The translations under genes and the position numbers were made by a program. The notes under the pieces were generated by a model. It did no database searches. It was not told where the DNA came from and was given only the letters and a program-made list of their open reading frames with translations. A stretch of 43,717 nt of DNA from JANMDS01 sp031430575 (GTDB lineage: Bacteria; Pseudomonadota; Gammaproteobacteria; Burkholderiales; Casimicrobiaceae): assembly GCA_031430575.1 (NCBI GenBank), contig JANPBT010000050.1:1-43717 (forward strand), written 5' to 3'. This document shows positions 1-7,977 of this stretch, in pieces. Position 1 is the first letter of the stretch. Every line of letters begins with the position of its first letter.

Positions 1-141
1 GTGATCAAGCCAGAGCCGAGGTGTTTAAGTGGATTGAGCTCTACTACAACCGCGAGCGACTACACTCCGCTTTGAACTACCGCTCGCCTGAGCAGTTCGA
101 GAACCAACTAACTTAGTGTCCGTGAATCCGGGGCAGGATCA
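1..141 (+). mobile_element. IS3-family insertion sequence, right end (truncated by window edge)
   Basis: This is the 3' end of an IS3-family element. It holds the C-terminus of the OrfB transposase and then the terminal inverted repeat GGGGCAGGATCA at 130-141. The same 98 bases from the IS end recur in reverse complement at 43620-43717, so the window is bounded by inverted copies. The target-site duplication cannot be checked because the other IS end lies outside the window. Confidence 0.9.
3..116 (+). CDS. IS3-family transposase OrfB, C-terminal fragment
   Basis: The open frame enters from the left edge and codes for 37 residues before TAG. The fragment contains the IS3/IS150-type ending W-I-E-x-Y-Y-N-R-E-R-L-H-S-A-L-N-Y-R-S-P, which follows the catalytic Glu of the DDE integrase core (rve domain). 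The catalytic residues themselves are outside the window. It is partial only because the window starts inside it, so whether the complete element is active cannot be judged. Confidence 0.9.
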   Translation, partial: DQARAEVFKWIELYYNRERLHSALNYRSPEQFENQLT

Positions 142-155
142 CCCTTAAATCACGC

Positions 156-174
156 AAATCTGCGCCGCAGGTAT
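156..174 (-). repeat. dispersed CTGCGGCGCAG motif, copy 1 (intergenic)
   Basis: The plus strand reads AAATCTGCGCCGCAGGTAT, a full copy in reverse orientation. It lies 14 bases inside the left IS end and 15 bases past the stop codon of the aldehyde dehydrogenase gene. Confidence 0.9.
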
Positions 175-189
175 TAGCGTTATCGCCAC

Positions 190-1617
190 TCAGTATTTAA
201 TGCAGACGTTGGTTAACGCCGAGAAATTTTCCATTGACCAGCGCCCGCCATCCCGTAGCAACGTATTGCCAGCACCGGCAGCAAACGGAGCACGCAGATC
301 TCGCAAAAACCAAGTATTTACCCAGACCGTGCCGGCGCGTACCTGCGGCGCAATTTTGTGCACCCGGCGCAGGCTGTTACTCCAAAAGCTACAACTGACC
401 AATGAATAGGCGTTGACCCGATTGAGCACTTCATCGTCGTCGTCAAATGGGGTGATGTGGCAAATTGGGCCAAAGATCTCCTCGATATTGCAAGCGGACG
501 CATCGGGCAATCCAGTCAAGATCGTAGGCTGAAAATAACTGCCGTTATCGCGCTCATCGCGAAATTGCGGGATGCCGCCGCCACACATGACGCGCGCGCC
601 CTCCTCTTGCGCGATGCGCACGAAATTAACCACTGCATCGCGATGTCCTGACGATATTAGCGGCGCGATTTGCAAGCGCACTGTGGCCGCGCGCAGCGTG
701 AGCACGAACCGATCATAAAGTGAGCGGTGCACAAAAATCTGTTCAACGCTAAAGCACGATTGCCCACTATTGAAAAAAACTGCCTTGAAAAGATTAGCCA
801 AGGCTTTTCCAAAATCAGCGTCTGCAAACACAATCGCCGCATTTTTGCCGCCGACTTCTGCCAGAAAGCGCGAAGTGCCCGGGCCGCGGGCACGCAAAAT
901 ATCGCGCTGTGTGCGCTTGCGCCCAACCAGTGAAAGCACGTCGAGCCCCGGATGTTGGGCAAGCGAAGTGCCGGTCGCCCCAGCGCCGAAGCCATGCAGC
1001 AGATTGACGATGCCTTTGGGTAAACCACTTTCATGAACAACATGCGCAAGCTCAGTCGCGCAGGCGGGCGCATGCTCAGACGCTTTGATGACCGCAGTAT
1101 TGCCGCATGCCAATGCTGGCGCGAGCTTGGCAGTGAGCCACATGAGCGGTAAGGTCGCCGGGGTGAACAACGCCACCACACCCAAGGGCTTGCGATGCAC
1201 GCTATTTTGCGCGCCCTCGCCATCTTGCGTGATCGTTGTGTACGCCTCGTCGCTGGTGGTCGTTGCCAAGTCTGCGTAAAAGCGAAAATGGTTAATGCCG
1301 CGCGAAACATCAACACCAAGCGCTTGCTCAAATGAGCACCCAGTATCGGCAACCACTGCGTGCGCAAGCGATTCCCGGCGGGCTTGCATCACATTAGCGA
1401 TACGATGCAATGCGAAGCTGCGGTGACCTGCTGACGCGCTTGCCCAACCACTGCGATAGGCGGCGCGCGCAGCGCTGACTGCGGCGTCGACTTGCGCGGG
1501 CTCTGCTTCATAGCAAATCGTGTTTACCGCGCCGGTCGTCGGGTTGCGCTTGAGGAAAGTTTCGCTCGATGGGGTAAATAGGCCATCAATGTAGTGCTCG
1601 AGAACGGCTGCCTTCAC
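190..1617 (-). CDS. aldehyde dehydrogenase, 2-hydroxymuconic-semialdehyde dehydrogenase-like, atypical active site
   Basis: This is an NAD(P)-dependent aldehyde dehydrogenase of about 475 residues. It most resembles the DmpC/XylG/AmnC group that oxidises 2-hydroxymuconic semialdehyde in catechol meta-cleavage (N-terminal H-Y-I-D-G, C-terminal G-T-V-W-V-N-T-W-F-L-R-D-L-R). The catalytic Cys is in G-Q-S-C near residue 288, the general-base Glu in E-V-G-G-K-N near 254, and a second Glu in E-E-I-F-G-P near 380. The usual P-W-N, whose Asn stabilises the oxyanion, reads P-A-T near 153-155, and the F-T-G cofactor motif reads L-V-G. It may be impaired or altered in activity. No other meta-cleavage genes are nearby, so the substrate is unknown. 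I chose the GTG at 1617 because AGGGG lies 4 bases upstream; a GTG at 1629 is the longer alternative. A weak motif copy (340-355) falls inside it. Confidence 0.85.
   Translation of the reverse strand: MKAAVLEHYIDGLFTPSSETFLKRNPTTGAVNTICYEAEPAQVDAAVSAARAAYRSGWASASAGHRSFALHRIANVMQARRESLAHAVVADTGCSFEQALGVDVSRGINHFRFYADLATTTSDEAYTTITQDGEGAQNSVHRKPLGVVALFTPATLPLMWLTAKLAPALACGNTAVIKASEHAPACATELAHVVHESGLPKGIVNLLHGFGAGATGTSLAQHPGLDVLSLVGRKRTQRDILRARGPGTSRFLAEVGGKNAAIVFADADFGKALANLFKAVFFNSGQSCFSVEQIFVHRSLYDRFVLTLRAATVRLQIAPLISSGHRDAVVNFVRIAQEEGARVMCGGGIPQFRDERDNGSYFQPTILTGLPDASACNIEEIFGPICHITPFDDDDEVLNRVNAYSLVSCSFWSNSLRRVHKIAPQVRAGTVWVNTWFLRDLRAPFAAGAGNTLLRDGGRWSMENFSALTNVCIKY
340..355 (+). repeat. 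dispersed motif, degenerate copy in aldehyde dehydrogenase
   Basis: TACCTGCGGCGCAATT matches the core but reads CAATT instead of CAGATT. In the gene it encodes A-P-Q-V just before the conserved G-T-V-W-V-N. It could be chance. Confidence 0.45.
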
Positions 1618-1705
1618 ATGCCCCCTCACGGCGGTTGGCTACGCGTATTCGAAATGAATTCGTCGCATCTAGCATTCTGGCATAAATCGAGCCGACATGC
1701 TTGAA

Positions 1706-2788
1706 CTACTGCGTATCCATGCTGATTTCAACTCGGCTAGCTGCGATTGCCTTACGCGCAAAAACGCGGCTCAATTTCCCCACCTGAGCCGCATTGGCCG
1801 AGGCCGCAGCGCCGGATTTGGCGCGGGCTGCGATTCCCTCAAAAATACCCGTGAGGCGATAGAGCGCAAAGGTGGAGTGAAACGGCGTCAGCGCAAAATC
1901 TGCAGCGCGGGGTTTGCCACTATTTTTCGCGTAAGCCGAGAAATATCGGGCGCAAAATGCCTGCATCGAAGGAATGCCATCGCTGGCAAGATCATCGCAT
2001 GCGAGCCCCATGTATTCGTCGCGTTCTAGCGCCCACGCGAGCGTGCAATAGGCGAGATCGGCCATCGGATGCCCCATGGTGGCGAGCTCCCAATCGAGCA
2101 CTGCGATCACGCGCGGCTCAAGTGGATGAAACATGATATTTCCCACCCGAAAATCACCGTGGCAAATCGCAGTCGTTTGATCGTCTGACACGTGCGCCAA
2201 AAGCCAATCCGCAAGCGCTTCAAACTCGGGATCTTCCCGCGTTTTTGAAGCATGCCATTGTTGTGTCCAGCGGGTAATCTGGCGTTTAAAGTAATTTTCA
2301 GGTTTGCCAAAATTAGCGAGACCTGCCGCCTGCCAATCTACCGTGTGCAACGCGGCGAGCGTATCGGCAATTGCGAAGTAATAGTCTTTTTTCTGCGCCG
2401 CAGGTATTTGGGGTAACCACGTTTCGTTGAAGACGCGACCATGCAGTTTTGTCATCACGTAAAAAGTAGTGCCAATGATCGCTGGATCTTCGCAGAAATG
2501 CAGCATTTCCGGCACGGGCACGGCGCTGCCCCGCAAGGCGTGCTGCACCCGAAACTCGCGATCAATCGCATGCGCACTCGGCAGCAATTGCCCCTCTGGG
2601 CGCTTGCGCACCACGAGCGAGCGATTTGCGAAATGCACAAAAAAAGTGGGATTTGACTGACCGCCAGCGATACGCTCGATGCGCATCGCGCCAGCGAGAG
2701 TGCCATCCCAGGCGCGCAGGTAGCGCTCAAGCGCAGAGGGCGCGAAAGGTTCAGAAGAGGCATCAGGTGCGAGCGTCGTATCATTCAT
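1706..2788 (-). CDS. phosphotransferase family protein (APH / ACAD10-N-terminal-like kinase)
   Basis: This soluble protein of 360 residues has the aminoglycoside-phosphotransferase/choline-kinase fold. Motifs visible are the Gly-rich loop G-G-Q-S-N-P-T-F near residues 39-46, the Brenner-type catalytic loop C-H-G-D-F-R-V-G-N-I, and the metal-binding L-D-W-E-L-A-T-M-G. Proteins of this subfamily resemble the N-terminal kinase domain of ACAD10/11 and are often encoded beside acyl-CoA or aldehyde metabolism genes. The neighbouring aldehyde dehydrogenase, 88 bases downstream on the same strand, fits that. ATG 2788 was chosen because AGGAAA lies 4 bases upstream and the family homology begins soon after; the open frame extends to 2887 without a ribosome site. 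It starts only 23 bases from a divergent gene. The substrate is unknown, and antibiotic resistance is not implied. Confidence 0.85.
   Translation of the reverse strand: MNDTTLAPDASSEPFAPSALERYLRAWDGTLAGAMRIERIAGGQSNPTFFVHFANRSLVVRKRPEGQLLPSAHAIDREFRVQHALRGSAVPVPEMLHFCEDPAIIGTTFYVMTKLHGRVFNETWLPQIPAAQKKDYYFAIADTLAALHTVDWQAAGLANFGKPENYFKRQITRWTQQWHASKTREDPEFEALADWLLAHVSDDQTTAICHGDFRVGNIMFHPLEPRVIAVLDWELATMGHPMADLAYCTLAWALERDEYMGLACDDLASDGIPSMQAFCARYFSAYAKNSGKPRAADFALTPFHSTFALYRLTGIFEGIAARAKSGAAASANAAQVGKLSRVFARKAIAASRVEISMDTQ
2392..2408 (-). repeat. dispersed motif in phosphotransferase gene
   Basis: TCTGCGCCGCAGGTATT on the plus strand. The gene reads it as I-P-A-A-Q-K, between the N-lobe and the catalytic loop. 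Confidence 0.85.
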
Positions 2789-2811
2789 AGCGTTTCCTAT
2801 TTTGCTATACG

Positions 2812-3441
2812 ATGACGCAATCAATCTCTCCCCAACACGTTCGCAGTGAAGAAATTGCGGGCAGCGCAATCTTCGTTCCGCTCGCACGCATTTCTAATAT
2901 CGCCATCGATTTGCGCTACGGCAGCGCTGACAATTTCGTCGGACGTGATATTTATTCGCCGCTTGATTGCGCTTGGCTGCACGCCGATGCTGCCATTAAA
3001 TTGGGCACGGCAGTGGCTTGGCTTGCGACACGCGCGCCAAGCCTGCGCATCTTAGTGCTCGACGCGCTGCGCCCACATCGCGTGCAAGAAATGCTTTGGG
3101 AGTCGCTCAAAGGCACGCCCTTGCGGATCTACCTCGCTGATCCTGCGATGGGCTCGATGCACTCGTACGGCATGGCTGTGGATGTCACGCTGATCGACGC
3201 ACTCGGACGGGAGCTGGATATGGGCACTGGCTTTGACAATATGACCCCGCTCGCGCACCCAGAATACGAAGCGAAGCATCTTTTAGAAGGCGCACTCTCG
3301 GCCGCGCAAATCACAAATCGTATGCTGCTGCGCGATGCGATGACGGATGCCGGATGGCGCTCGATTTCGACCGAGTGGTGGCACTTTGACGCGAGCGCGG
3401 ATCGTTCGAACGTGCGCCAAACTTACACACGCGTTATTTAA
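2812..3441 (+). CDS. D-alanyl-D-alanine dipeptidase, VanX/DdpX family
   Basis: A zinc dipeptidase of 209 residues that splits D-Ala-D-Ala. The peptidase M15D signature is complete: S-M-H-S-Y-G-M-A-V-D (zinc ligands His117 and Asp124), E-W-W-H (catalytic Glu188, zinc ligand His191), and the transition-state Arg87 in L-D-A-L-R-P. There is no obvious signal peptide, so it probably acts in the cytoplasm, as DdpX does in D-Ala salvage. It lies beside dacB, which releases D-Ala from the wall. No vanA/vanH-like ligase or dehydrogenase is present, so this is housekeeping or recycling and not glycopeptide resistance. ATG 2812 has no clear ribosome-binding site. Confidence 0.9.
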   Translation: MTQSISPQHVRSEEIAGSAIFVPLARISNIAIDLRYGSADNFVGRDIYSPLDCAWLHADAAIKLGTAVAWLATRAPSLRILVLDALRPHRVQEMLWESLKGTPLRIYLADPAMGSMHSYGMAVDVTLIDALGRELDMGTGFDNMTPLAHPEYEAKHLLEGALSAAQITNRMLLRDAMTDAGWRSISTEWWHFDASADRSNVRQTYTRVI

Positions 3442-3472
3442 CGCAACGACTAAAACGCCCTTAAAAAAATCC

Positions 3473-4966
3473 CTAGCGTTGCCTTAAATCGGTGCCTGCG
3501 ACCCAGGCGACAAGTGCATCGACAACGGTGCGTCCCACTGTCTGGCTTAACTTAGGATCGTTGATCATCACGACGACGATATAGAGCTCACCACTGGCGT
3601 CGGGCACATATCCTGCCAATGCAACGACATCTCGCAGCGTGCCCGTTTTGAGCCGCGCCCGCCCTTGTGCAGGCGTATCGCGAAGGCGATTGCGCAAGGT
3701 GCCATCCGTACCTGCGATTGGCAGACTTGCGATGAATTCATGTGACCATGGGCTGACCAAACCACGCTGCAAAAACGCTGCAAGTTGCGCCGCAGGTATG
3801 CGCTCGCTGCGCGACAGCCCTGAGCCGTTTTCAAACACAATTTCGCGATCATCGATCTTGTGCTCACGTAGCCATGTACGCAGAGCGCGCTCCGCACGCT
3901 GGGAGGATGTCATCGCGAAATCAGCATTTTTTACCTGCGCGCCGAGCAGCAAATAAAGTGTACGCACTTGGGCGTTGTCAGACGGTTTATTGATTGCAGC
4001 CAGTAAAGCGCTTAACGGCCGGCCGGCATGCTCAGCCAGCGATTGCGCGCCAAGCACGGCTTTGCCCACACGGGCGCGCCCCTGCCACGTGCCGCCCAAT
4101 TCAGACCAGATTTTTCTAAAACTTCGCTCAAGCACGATATCGCGATCAACGACGTTGAGCTGCGTCGAGGCGACGCAGTTTTGGGGAAATTCACCCCGCA
4201 AATGAATACGCACGATGCCATCGCGCACCGTAGTCGTCGGCACGTACCAGCCATCTTCCCAATCACGGCAGCGCCGCTCTACGAACTTCATCGCTGATAG
4301 ATCAATCTCAACGCCTGCAAGCGCGGGCTCCATCGTTACCACCATCGATATCGCGCTCGACTTCATGCGGTATAGCAATAAATTACTGCGGATCAGCAAC
4401 GCATCTGGGATCACGTTGTATTCAAACTCGGGAGCTTCATCAAAGGGCGGCACGTCGACGTCAAGACGCTCTGGTGAAAACAACGTCCGGTCGAGGATCA
4501 AGTCGCCCGCGATTTCATTCACGCCACGTAAGCGCAGTTTTGTGAGCATCCCGCGCAGCGCGTCAAAATCAAAATCGACACTACCACCGCCAATCAGCGC
4601 GATATCGCCTTCAATACGAGCGCCTACCTGCGGCGCAGAAGTGGCCAAAAGCGTGCGTGCCCGATGCTGCGGACCCAGGATCTCAATCGCGGCTAACGTT
4701 GGCAATAGCTTCATGGTAGATGCTGGCGCAAAGGCACGATCGGGTGCAACCGAAATCGCATCGACGCCATCGCGCGCGCGGCGCACGACAATCGAAAGCG
4801 AACTCGGGGGTAAACCTGACCTCGTGAGCGCATCTTTCACAGCATCCGGCAAGCCACTCACATCACGCATCGCGTTTTGCGGCGCAGGAAGAACCGCACA
4901 GCCGGAGAGCGCGAAGCCAACCAGCATTATGCAAACGTTTGCACTACTTTTTGCCCTTGTTAGCAC
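3473..4966 (-). CDS. dacB: D-alanyl-D-alanine carboxypeptidase/endopeptidase PBP4 (DacB)
   Basis: A penicillin-binding protein 4 family enzyme (peptidase S13) of 497 residues that trims or cleaves peptidoglycan cross-bridges in the periplasm. The triad is visible: A-S-T-M-K (Ser83, Lys86), S-D-N near residue 350, and K-T-G-T near 440. The N-terminus is a lipoprotein signal: basic residues, a hydrophobic stretch and lipobox L-S-G-C with Cys23, so it is probably lipid-anchored, which is unusual for PBP4. I chose GTG 4966 because it gives a complete n-region; ATG 4927 would leave the hydrophobic core without positive charge. Two dispersed motif copies lie inside, read as I-P-A-A-Q-L and S-A-P-Q-V. 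It is divergent from the TonB receptor, with a palindrome (5019-5037) between them. Confidence 0.92.
   Translation of the reverse strand: MLTRAKSSANVCIMLVGFALSGCAVLPAPQNAMRDVSGLPDAVKDALTRSGLPPSSLSIVVRRARDGVDAISVAPDRAFAPASTMKLLPTLAAIEILGPQHRARTLLATSAPQVGARIEGDIALIGGGSVDFDFDALRGMLTKLRLRGVNEIAGDLILDRTLFSPERLDVDVPPFDEAPEFEYNVIPDALLIRSNLLLYRMKSSAISMVVTMEPALAGVEIDLSAMKFVERRCRDWEDGWYVPTTTVRDGIVRIHLRGEFPQNCVASTQLNVVDRDIVLERSFRKIWSELGGTWQGRARVGKAVLGAQSLAEHAGRPLSALLAAINKPSDNAQVRTLYLLLGAQVKNADFAMTSSQRAERALRTWLREHKIDDREIVFENGSGLSRSERIPAAQLAAFLQRGLVSPWSHEFIASLPIAGTDGTLRNRLRDTPAQGRARLKTGTLRDVVALAGYVPDASGELYIVVVMINDPKLSQTVGRTVVDALVAWVAGTDLRQR
3782..3799 (-). repeat. dispersed motif, slightly degenerate, in dacB
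   Basis: AAGTTGCGCCGCAGGTAT; one core base differs. The gene reads I-P-A-A-Q-L just after the family's G-S-G-L-S-R, apparently without adding length relative to PBP4 as I remember it. Confidence 0.7.
4625..4640 (+). repeat. dispersed motif in dacB
   Basis: TACCTGCGGCGCAGAA on the plus strand, opposite to the gene, which reads it as T-S-A-P-Q-V. Confidence 0.8.
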
Positions 4967-5018
4967 GCTATATATGCACCCAAAAATACCCCTACCGTTC
5001 AAATTTAATCTCCCCAAT

Positions 5019-5037
5019 TTGTGCGAGTGTCGCACAA
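5019..5037. promoter_or_regulatory. perfect palindrome in the dacB / TonB-receptor divergent region (candidate operator)
   Basis: TTGTGCGA, a 3-base spacer GTG, then TCGCACAA: 8-base arms with no mismatch. It sits in the 195-base gap between divergent dacB and the TonB-dependent receptor gene. Position and symmetry fit a dimeric repressor site. The regulator is unknown. Confidence 0.5.
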
Positions 5038-5161
5038 CAAAGTGCTACCATTCATCGTACGGCAATCGCGCTTATCGGGCAAGGGAGCTGCGGTGACATC
5101 ACTCACACGCATGCCCAGCGCGGTCGCCAAAATCAATTACATTTTGGATAGGATCGACTTC

Positions 5162-7912
5162 GTGAAACTCAAAAAACTTGCTCAGGCAATTCCGCTGATC
5201 TTTATGGCAGCGCCCGTGCTCGCGCAGCAAACAGAAACCCCGCAAACCATCGAGAAAATCGAGATTACAGGGTCGAGTATTAAGCGCGTTGCAGACGAAG
5301 GCGCATTGCCGATTCAAGTGATTTCACGCGAAGAAATCGCACGCTCTGGGATTACCAGCGCCGAGCAATTGGTCGCTAACATCGCCGCTAACGGTAACGG
5401 CGGCACGAATTTAGCCTCGCAGGTCGGCATCCAGCTTTCCACTGAGAGCCGCAACAACAACGGTAACTCCAGCGCTAACCTTCGCGGTTTGGGCGCATCA
5501 AATACGCTGGTTTTACTCAATGGCCGTCGCGTCTCGTTACACGGCGCAAAAGGCTATGCGGTTGATCTGAACTCGATCCCTCTCGGTGCGGTCGAGCGCG
5601 TCGAAGTCTTAAAAGACGGCGCTTCCTCGCTTTACGGCACCGACGCGATCGCTGGCGTGATCAACTTCATCATGCGCAAAGACTTCCAAGGCGTTGAAGC
5701 CACTGCCTTAGCCGACATTACGCAAGATGGCGGCGGAAATATTATGCGCATTCAAGCGCTGGGCGGCTGGGGCGATTTGCGTAAAGATCGCTTTAATGTC
5801 GTCGCGAGCGTAACCTACGACGAGCAGTCTGAGCTCAAAGGCTCACAGCGTAGCTTCTCCAACGGTAATCAGCCTGAGCGTGGTCTTTCCACTGATACCG
5901 TCGGTACGCCGTTTGCGACCCAGACAGGCCGTGCGGGCTCAGCCCTCGGCGCGAGCTACCTATTGCCCGGCAGCACGCAAGCTTACACCCGCGCAAATTT
6001 GCTGTCGTTCCAAAATAATTGCGCAAGCATTCCTGGAATGGCGCAGTATGAATACATCCTCAACGATTTCGCCGCCGCCCGCTATGGCTGCACATTTGAT
6101 ACGGGATCAACATCCGTACTCATGCAGCCTAACAAACGCGTTAATTTTGTAGGCCGTGCAACCTTTGCGTTTAGCCCGTCGCACACCGGTTTTGTAGAGG
6201 CCGTCGCTGCCCAATCCATTGCCAACAAAACCTTTGAGCCACTTCAGCTTACGACAACTGGGACGCTGGCAAACGCGTGGTATCCCGTCAACGGTCCTTA
6301 CTACCAAGACCTATCGGCATTTATCCCAACTTTTGACAAAACAAAACCAATCGCTTACCGCTGGCGCTGTTCACCGTGCGGTCCGCGCGAAACTGAGACG
6401 ACGACCGATAGCTTCCGCATTCTTGGCGGCATGGAAGGCGCACTCACCGGAACCTGGGATTACAAAGTCGGGCTTTCGGTAGGCGAAAGCAAGTCAGACT
6501 CTATCCTCGGAGGTGGCTATTTCTACACCGCAGGTCTCATCTCTGCGCTCGGTAGCGGCAAGATTAATCCGTGGTCAAAAGATGGCTCGCAAACCGCTGA
6601 AGCGACTGCATTGCTTGCTGCCGCAAGCGCCAATGGCCAACGCCTTTTCGGTGGCAAGAGCACCCTCTTCCAGATTGATGGCACCGTGACGGGCGAAGTC
6701 ATGAAGCTTCCCGCAGGCCCGCTCGCTGCAGCAGTCGGCTTTGATTTCCGTGAAGAGTCATACGTCTTCAGTGATGGCTCGATTACGACCAATCCTATTT
6801 TCCAAGCCCCGTTTGACCCTTCATTTTCAAAGGTCAGTCGCAAAATCGGCGCAGTATTTGCTGAAACGGTCATTCCATTAGCGAAAGGCTTGGAGGCAAC
6901 CGTCGCCGTACGTCACGATAACTACAGCGATTTCGGCGGCACGACCAACCCGAAAGTCTCCTTCCGTTGGGCACCCAGCAACGCGATGCTCTTCCGCGGC
7001 TCATATGGCACGGGCTTCCGCGCGCCGAGCTTCTTCCAAGTCTATGGCGCGTCGAGCGAATCACCGGTTCCGGGCAATATCGCCGATCCAGTGCTCTGCC
7101 CGCTCAACCCTAACAACCCGGTCTTCTGCGCGATTCGCCCGAATACGCGTGGCGGTGGTAATCCCGATCTAAAACCTGAGTCATCTAAGCAATGGTCACT
7201 CGGTGCGGTCTTCTCACCGATCAAAGACTTGACCGCAACGATCGATGTATGGGAAATCAAGCGCGAAGATTTGATCTACGAATTAACGGCGCAGCAAGTT
7301 GTAGCCAACTTCACAACCTTCCCGAATAGCTTCGTGCGCTCCGCTGACGGCACGTTGACAGGGCCTGGCGCGTACATCCAAGCCGGCTACGTCAACGCTG
7401 ATGGCGACATCACGCGCGGTATCGACTTGAATCTTCAATACGGCATGCCTCTTGCCGGTGGTCGGCTGACTGCCTCGCTCGATGGCACGTACATTGACAG
7501 CCACAAAGAACGCGTATTCGCTACTCAAGAATATACGGAATTTGTGGGGCAATGGAGCACGCGCAGTATTTTCCCGCGCTGGAAGCACACGCTTGGCTTC
7601 ACCTACTCGCAAGGCACTTGGAGCGGCACGGTTTCCCAGCGCTACGTTCATAGCTATAAAGATGAGCTGCCGTATGGCCCACCGCCTGCTGGCTATGTCG
7701 ACACCGTTAAAGCGTACTCCACTTTCGATATTTCCGCACGTTACAACGGCTTTAAAAACCTGATCTTACGCGGTGGTATCAAAAACATCTTCAACACCGA
7801 CCCACCGTTCACCGCCCACAATTACGACTTCGCCGGCGGCGCAGGCTGGGATCCACGCGTAGCTGACCCACGCGGCCGTGCATTTACGTTGAGCGCGACT
7901 TACAAGTTCTAA
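5162..7912 (+). CDS. TonB-dependent outer-membrane receptor
   Basis: A 916-residue outer-membrane receptor that takes up a ligand using TonB/ExbBD energy. The N-terminus is a signal peptide (M-K-L-K-K then a hydrophobic core, cleavage after A-L-A-Q or nearby). It is followed by a TonB-box-like I-E-K-I-E-I-T-G-S, a plug domain with L-R-G-L-G-A-S-N-T-L-V-L-L-N-G-R-R near residues 105-125, and a 22-strand-type barrel ending in aromatic F (L-S-A-T-Y-K-F). GTG 5162 was chosen because AGGA lies 8 bases upstream and a signal peptide follows directly; the frame is open to 5021. A strong terminator follows. The ligand is not evident: the sequence resembles the large oar/peptide-or-carbohydrate-type receptors, with no siderophore genes nearby. 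It contains no copy of the dispersed motif, the longest such gene in the window. Confidence 0.93.
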   Translation: MKLKKLAQAIPLIFMAAPVLAQQTETPQTIEKIEITGSSIKRVADEGALPIQVISREEIARSGITSAEQLVANIAANGNGGTNLASQVGIQLSTESRNNNGNSSANLRGLGASNTLVLLNGRRVSLHGAKGYAVDLNSIPLGAVERVEVLKDGASSLYGTDAIAGVINFIMRKDFQGVEATALADITQDGGGNIMRIQALGGWGDLRKDRFNVVASVTYDEQSELKGSQRSFSNGNQPERGLSTDTVGTPFATQTGRAGSALGASYLLPGSTQAYTRANLLSFQNNCASIPGMAQYEYILNDFAAARYGCTFDTGSTSVLMQPNKRVNFVGRATFAFSPSHTGFVEAVAAQSIANKTFEPLQLTTTGTLANAWYPVNGPYYQDLSAFIPTFDKTKPIAYRWRCSPCGPRETETTTDSFRILGGMEGALTGTWDYKVGLSVGESKSDSILGGGYFYTAGLISALGSGKINPWSKDGSQTAEATALLAAASANGQRLFGGKSTLFQIDGTVTGEVMKLPAGPLAAAVGFDFREESYVFSDGSITTNPIFQAPFDPSFSKVSRKIGAVFAETVIPLAKGLEATVAVRHDNYSDFGGTTNPKVSFRWAPSNAMLFRGSYGTGFRAPSFFQVYGASSESPVPGNIADPVLCPLNPNNPVFCAIRPNTRGGGNPDLKPESSKQWSLGAVFSPIKDLTATIDVWEIKREDLIYELTAQQVVANFTTFPNSFVRSADGTLTGPGAYIQAGYVNADGDITRGIDLNLQYGMPLAGGRLTASLDGTYIDSHKERVFATQEYTEFVGQWSTRSIFPRWKHTLGFTYSQGTWSGTVSQRYVHSYKDELPYGPPPAGYVDTVKAYSTFDISARYNGFKNLILRGGIKNIFNTDPPFTAHNYDFAGGAGWDPRVADPRGRAFTLSATYKF

Positions 7913-7930
7913 GTCGTTTCCGCTCGACCC

Positions 7931-7960
7931 AAAAAACAGGAGGCAATGCCTCCTGTTTTT
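7931..7960 (+). terminator. Rho-independent terminator after TonB receptor
   Basis: AAAACAGGAGGCA pairs with TGCCTCCTGTTTT around a minimal loop, ending in five T. It lies 18 bases past the receptor stop codon. Confidence 0.92.
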
Positions 7961-7977
7961 CATTGCACAATACGGTT

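Noticed and set aside
2812..3441. VanX-like gene as glycopeptide resistance
   Set aside because: No vanH/vanA-type ligase, dehydrogenase or VanRS pair is present, and the host looks Gram-negative; a D-Ala-D-Ala salvage role fits better.
4215..5096. 293-codon plus-strand open frame opposite dacB
   Set aside because: It is a shadow of dacB; composition and lack of family match show it is not coding.
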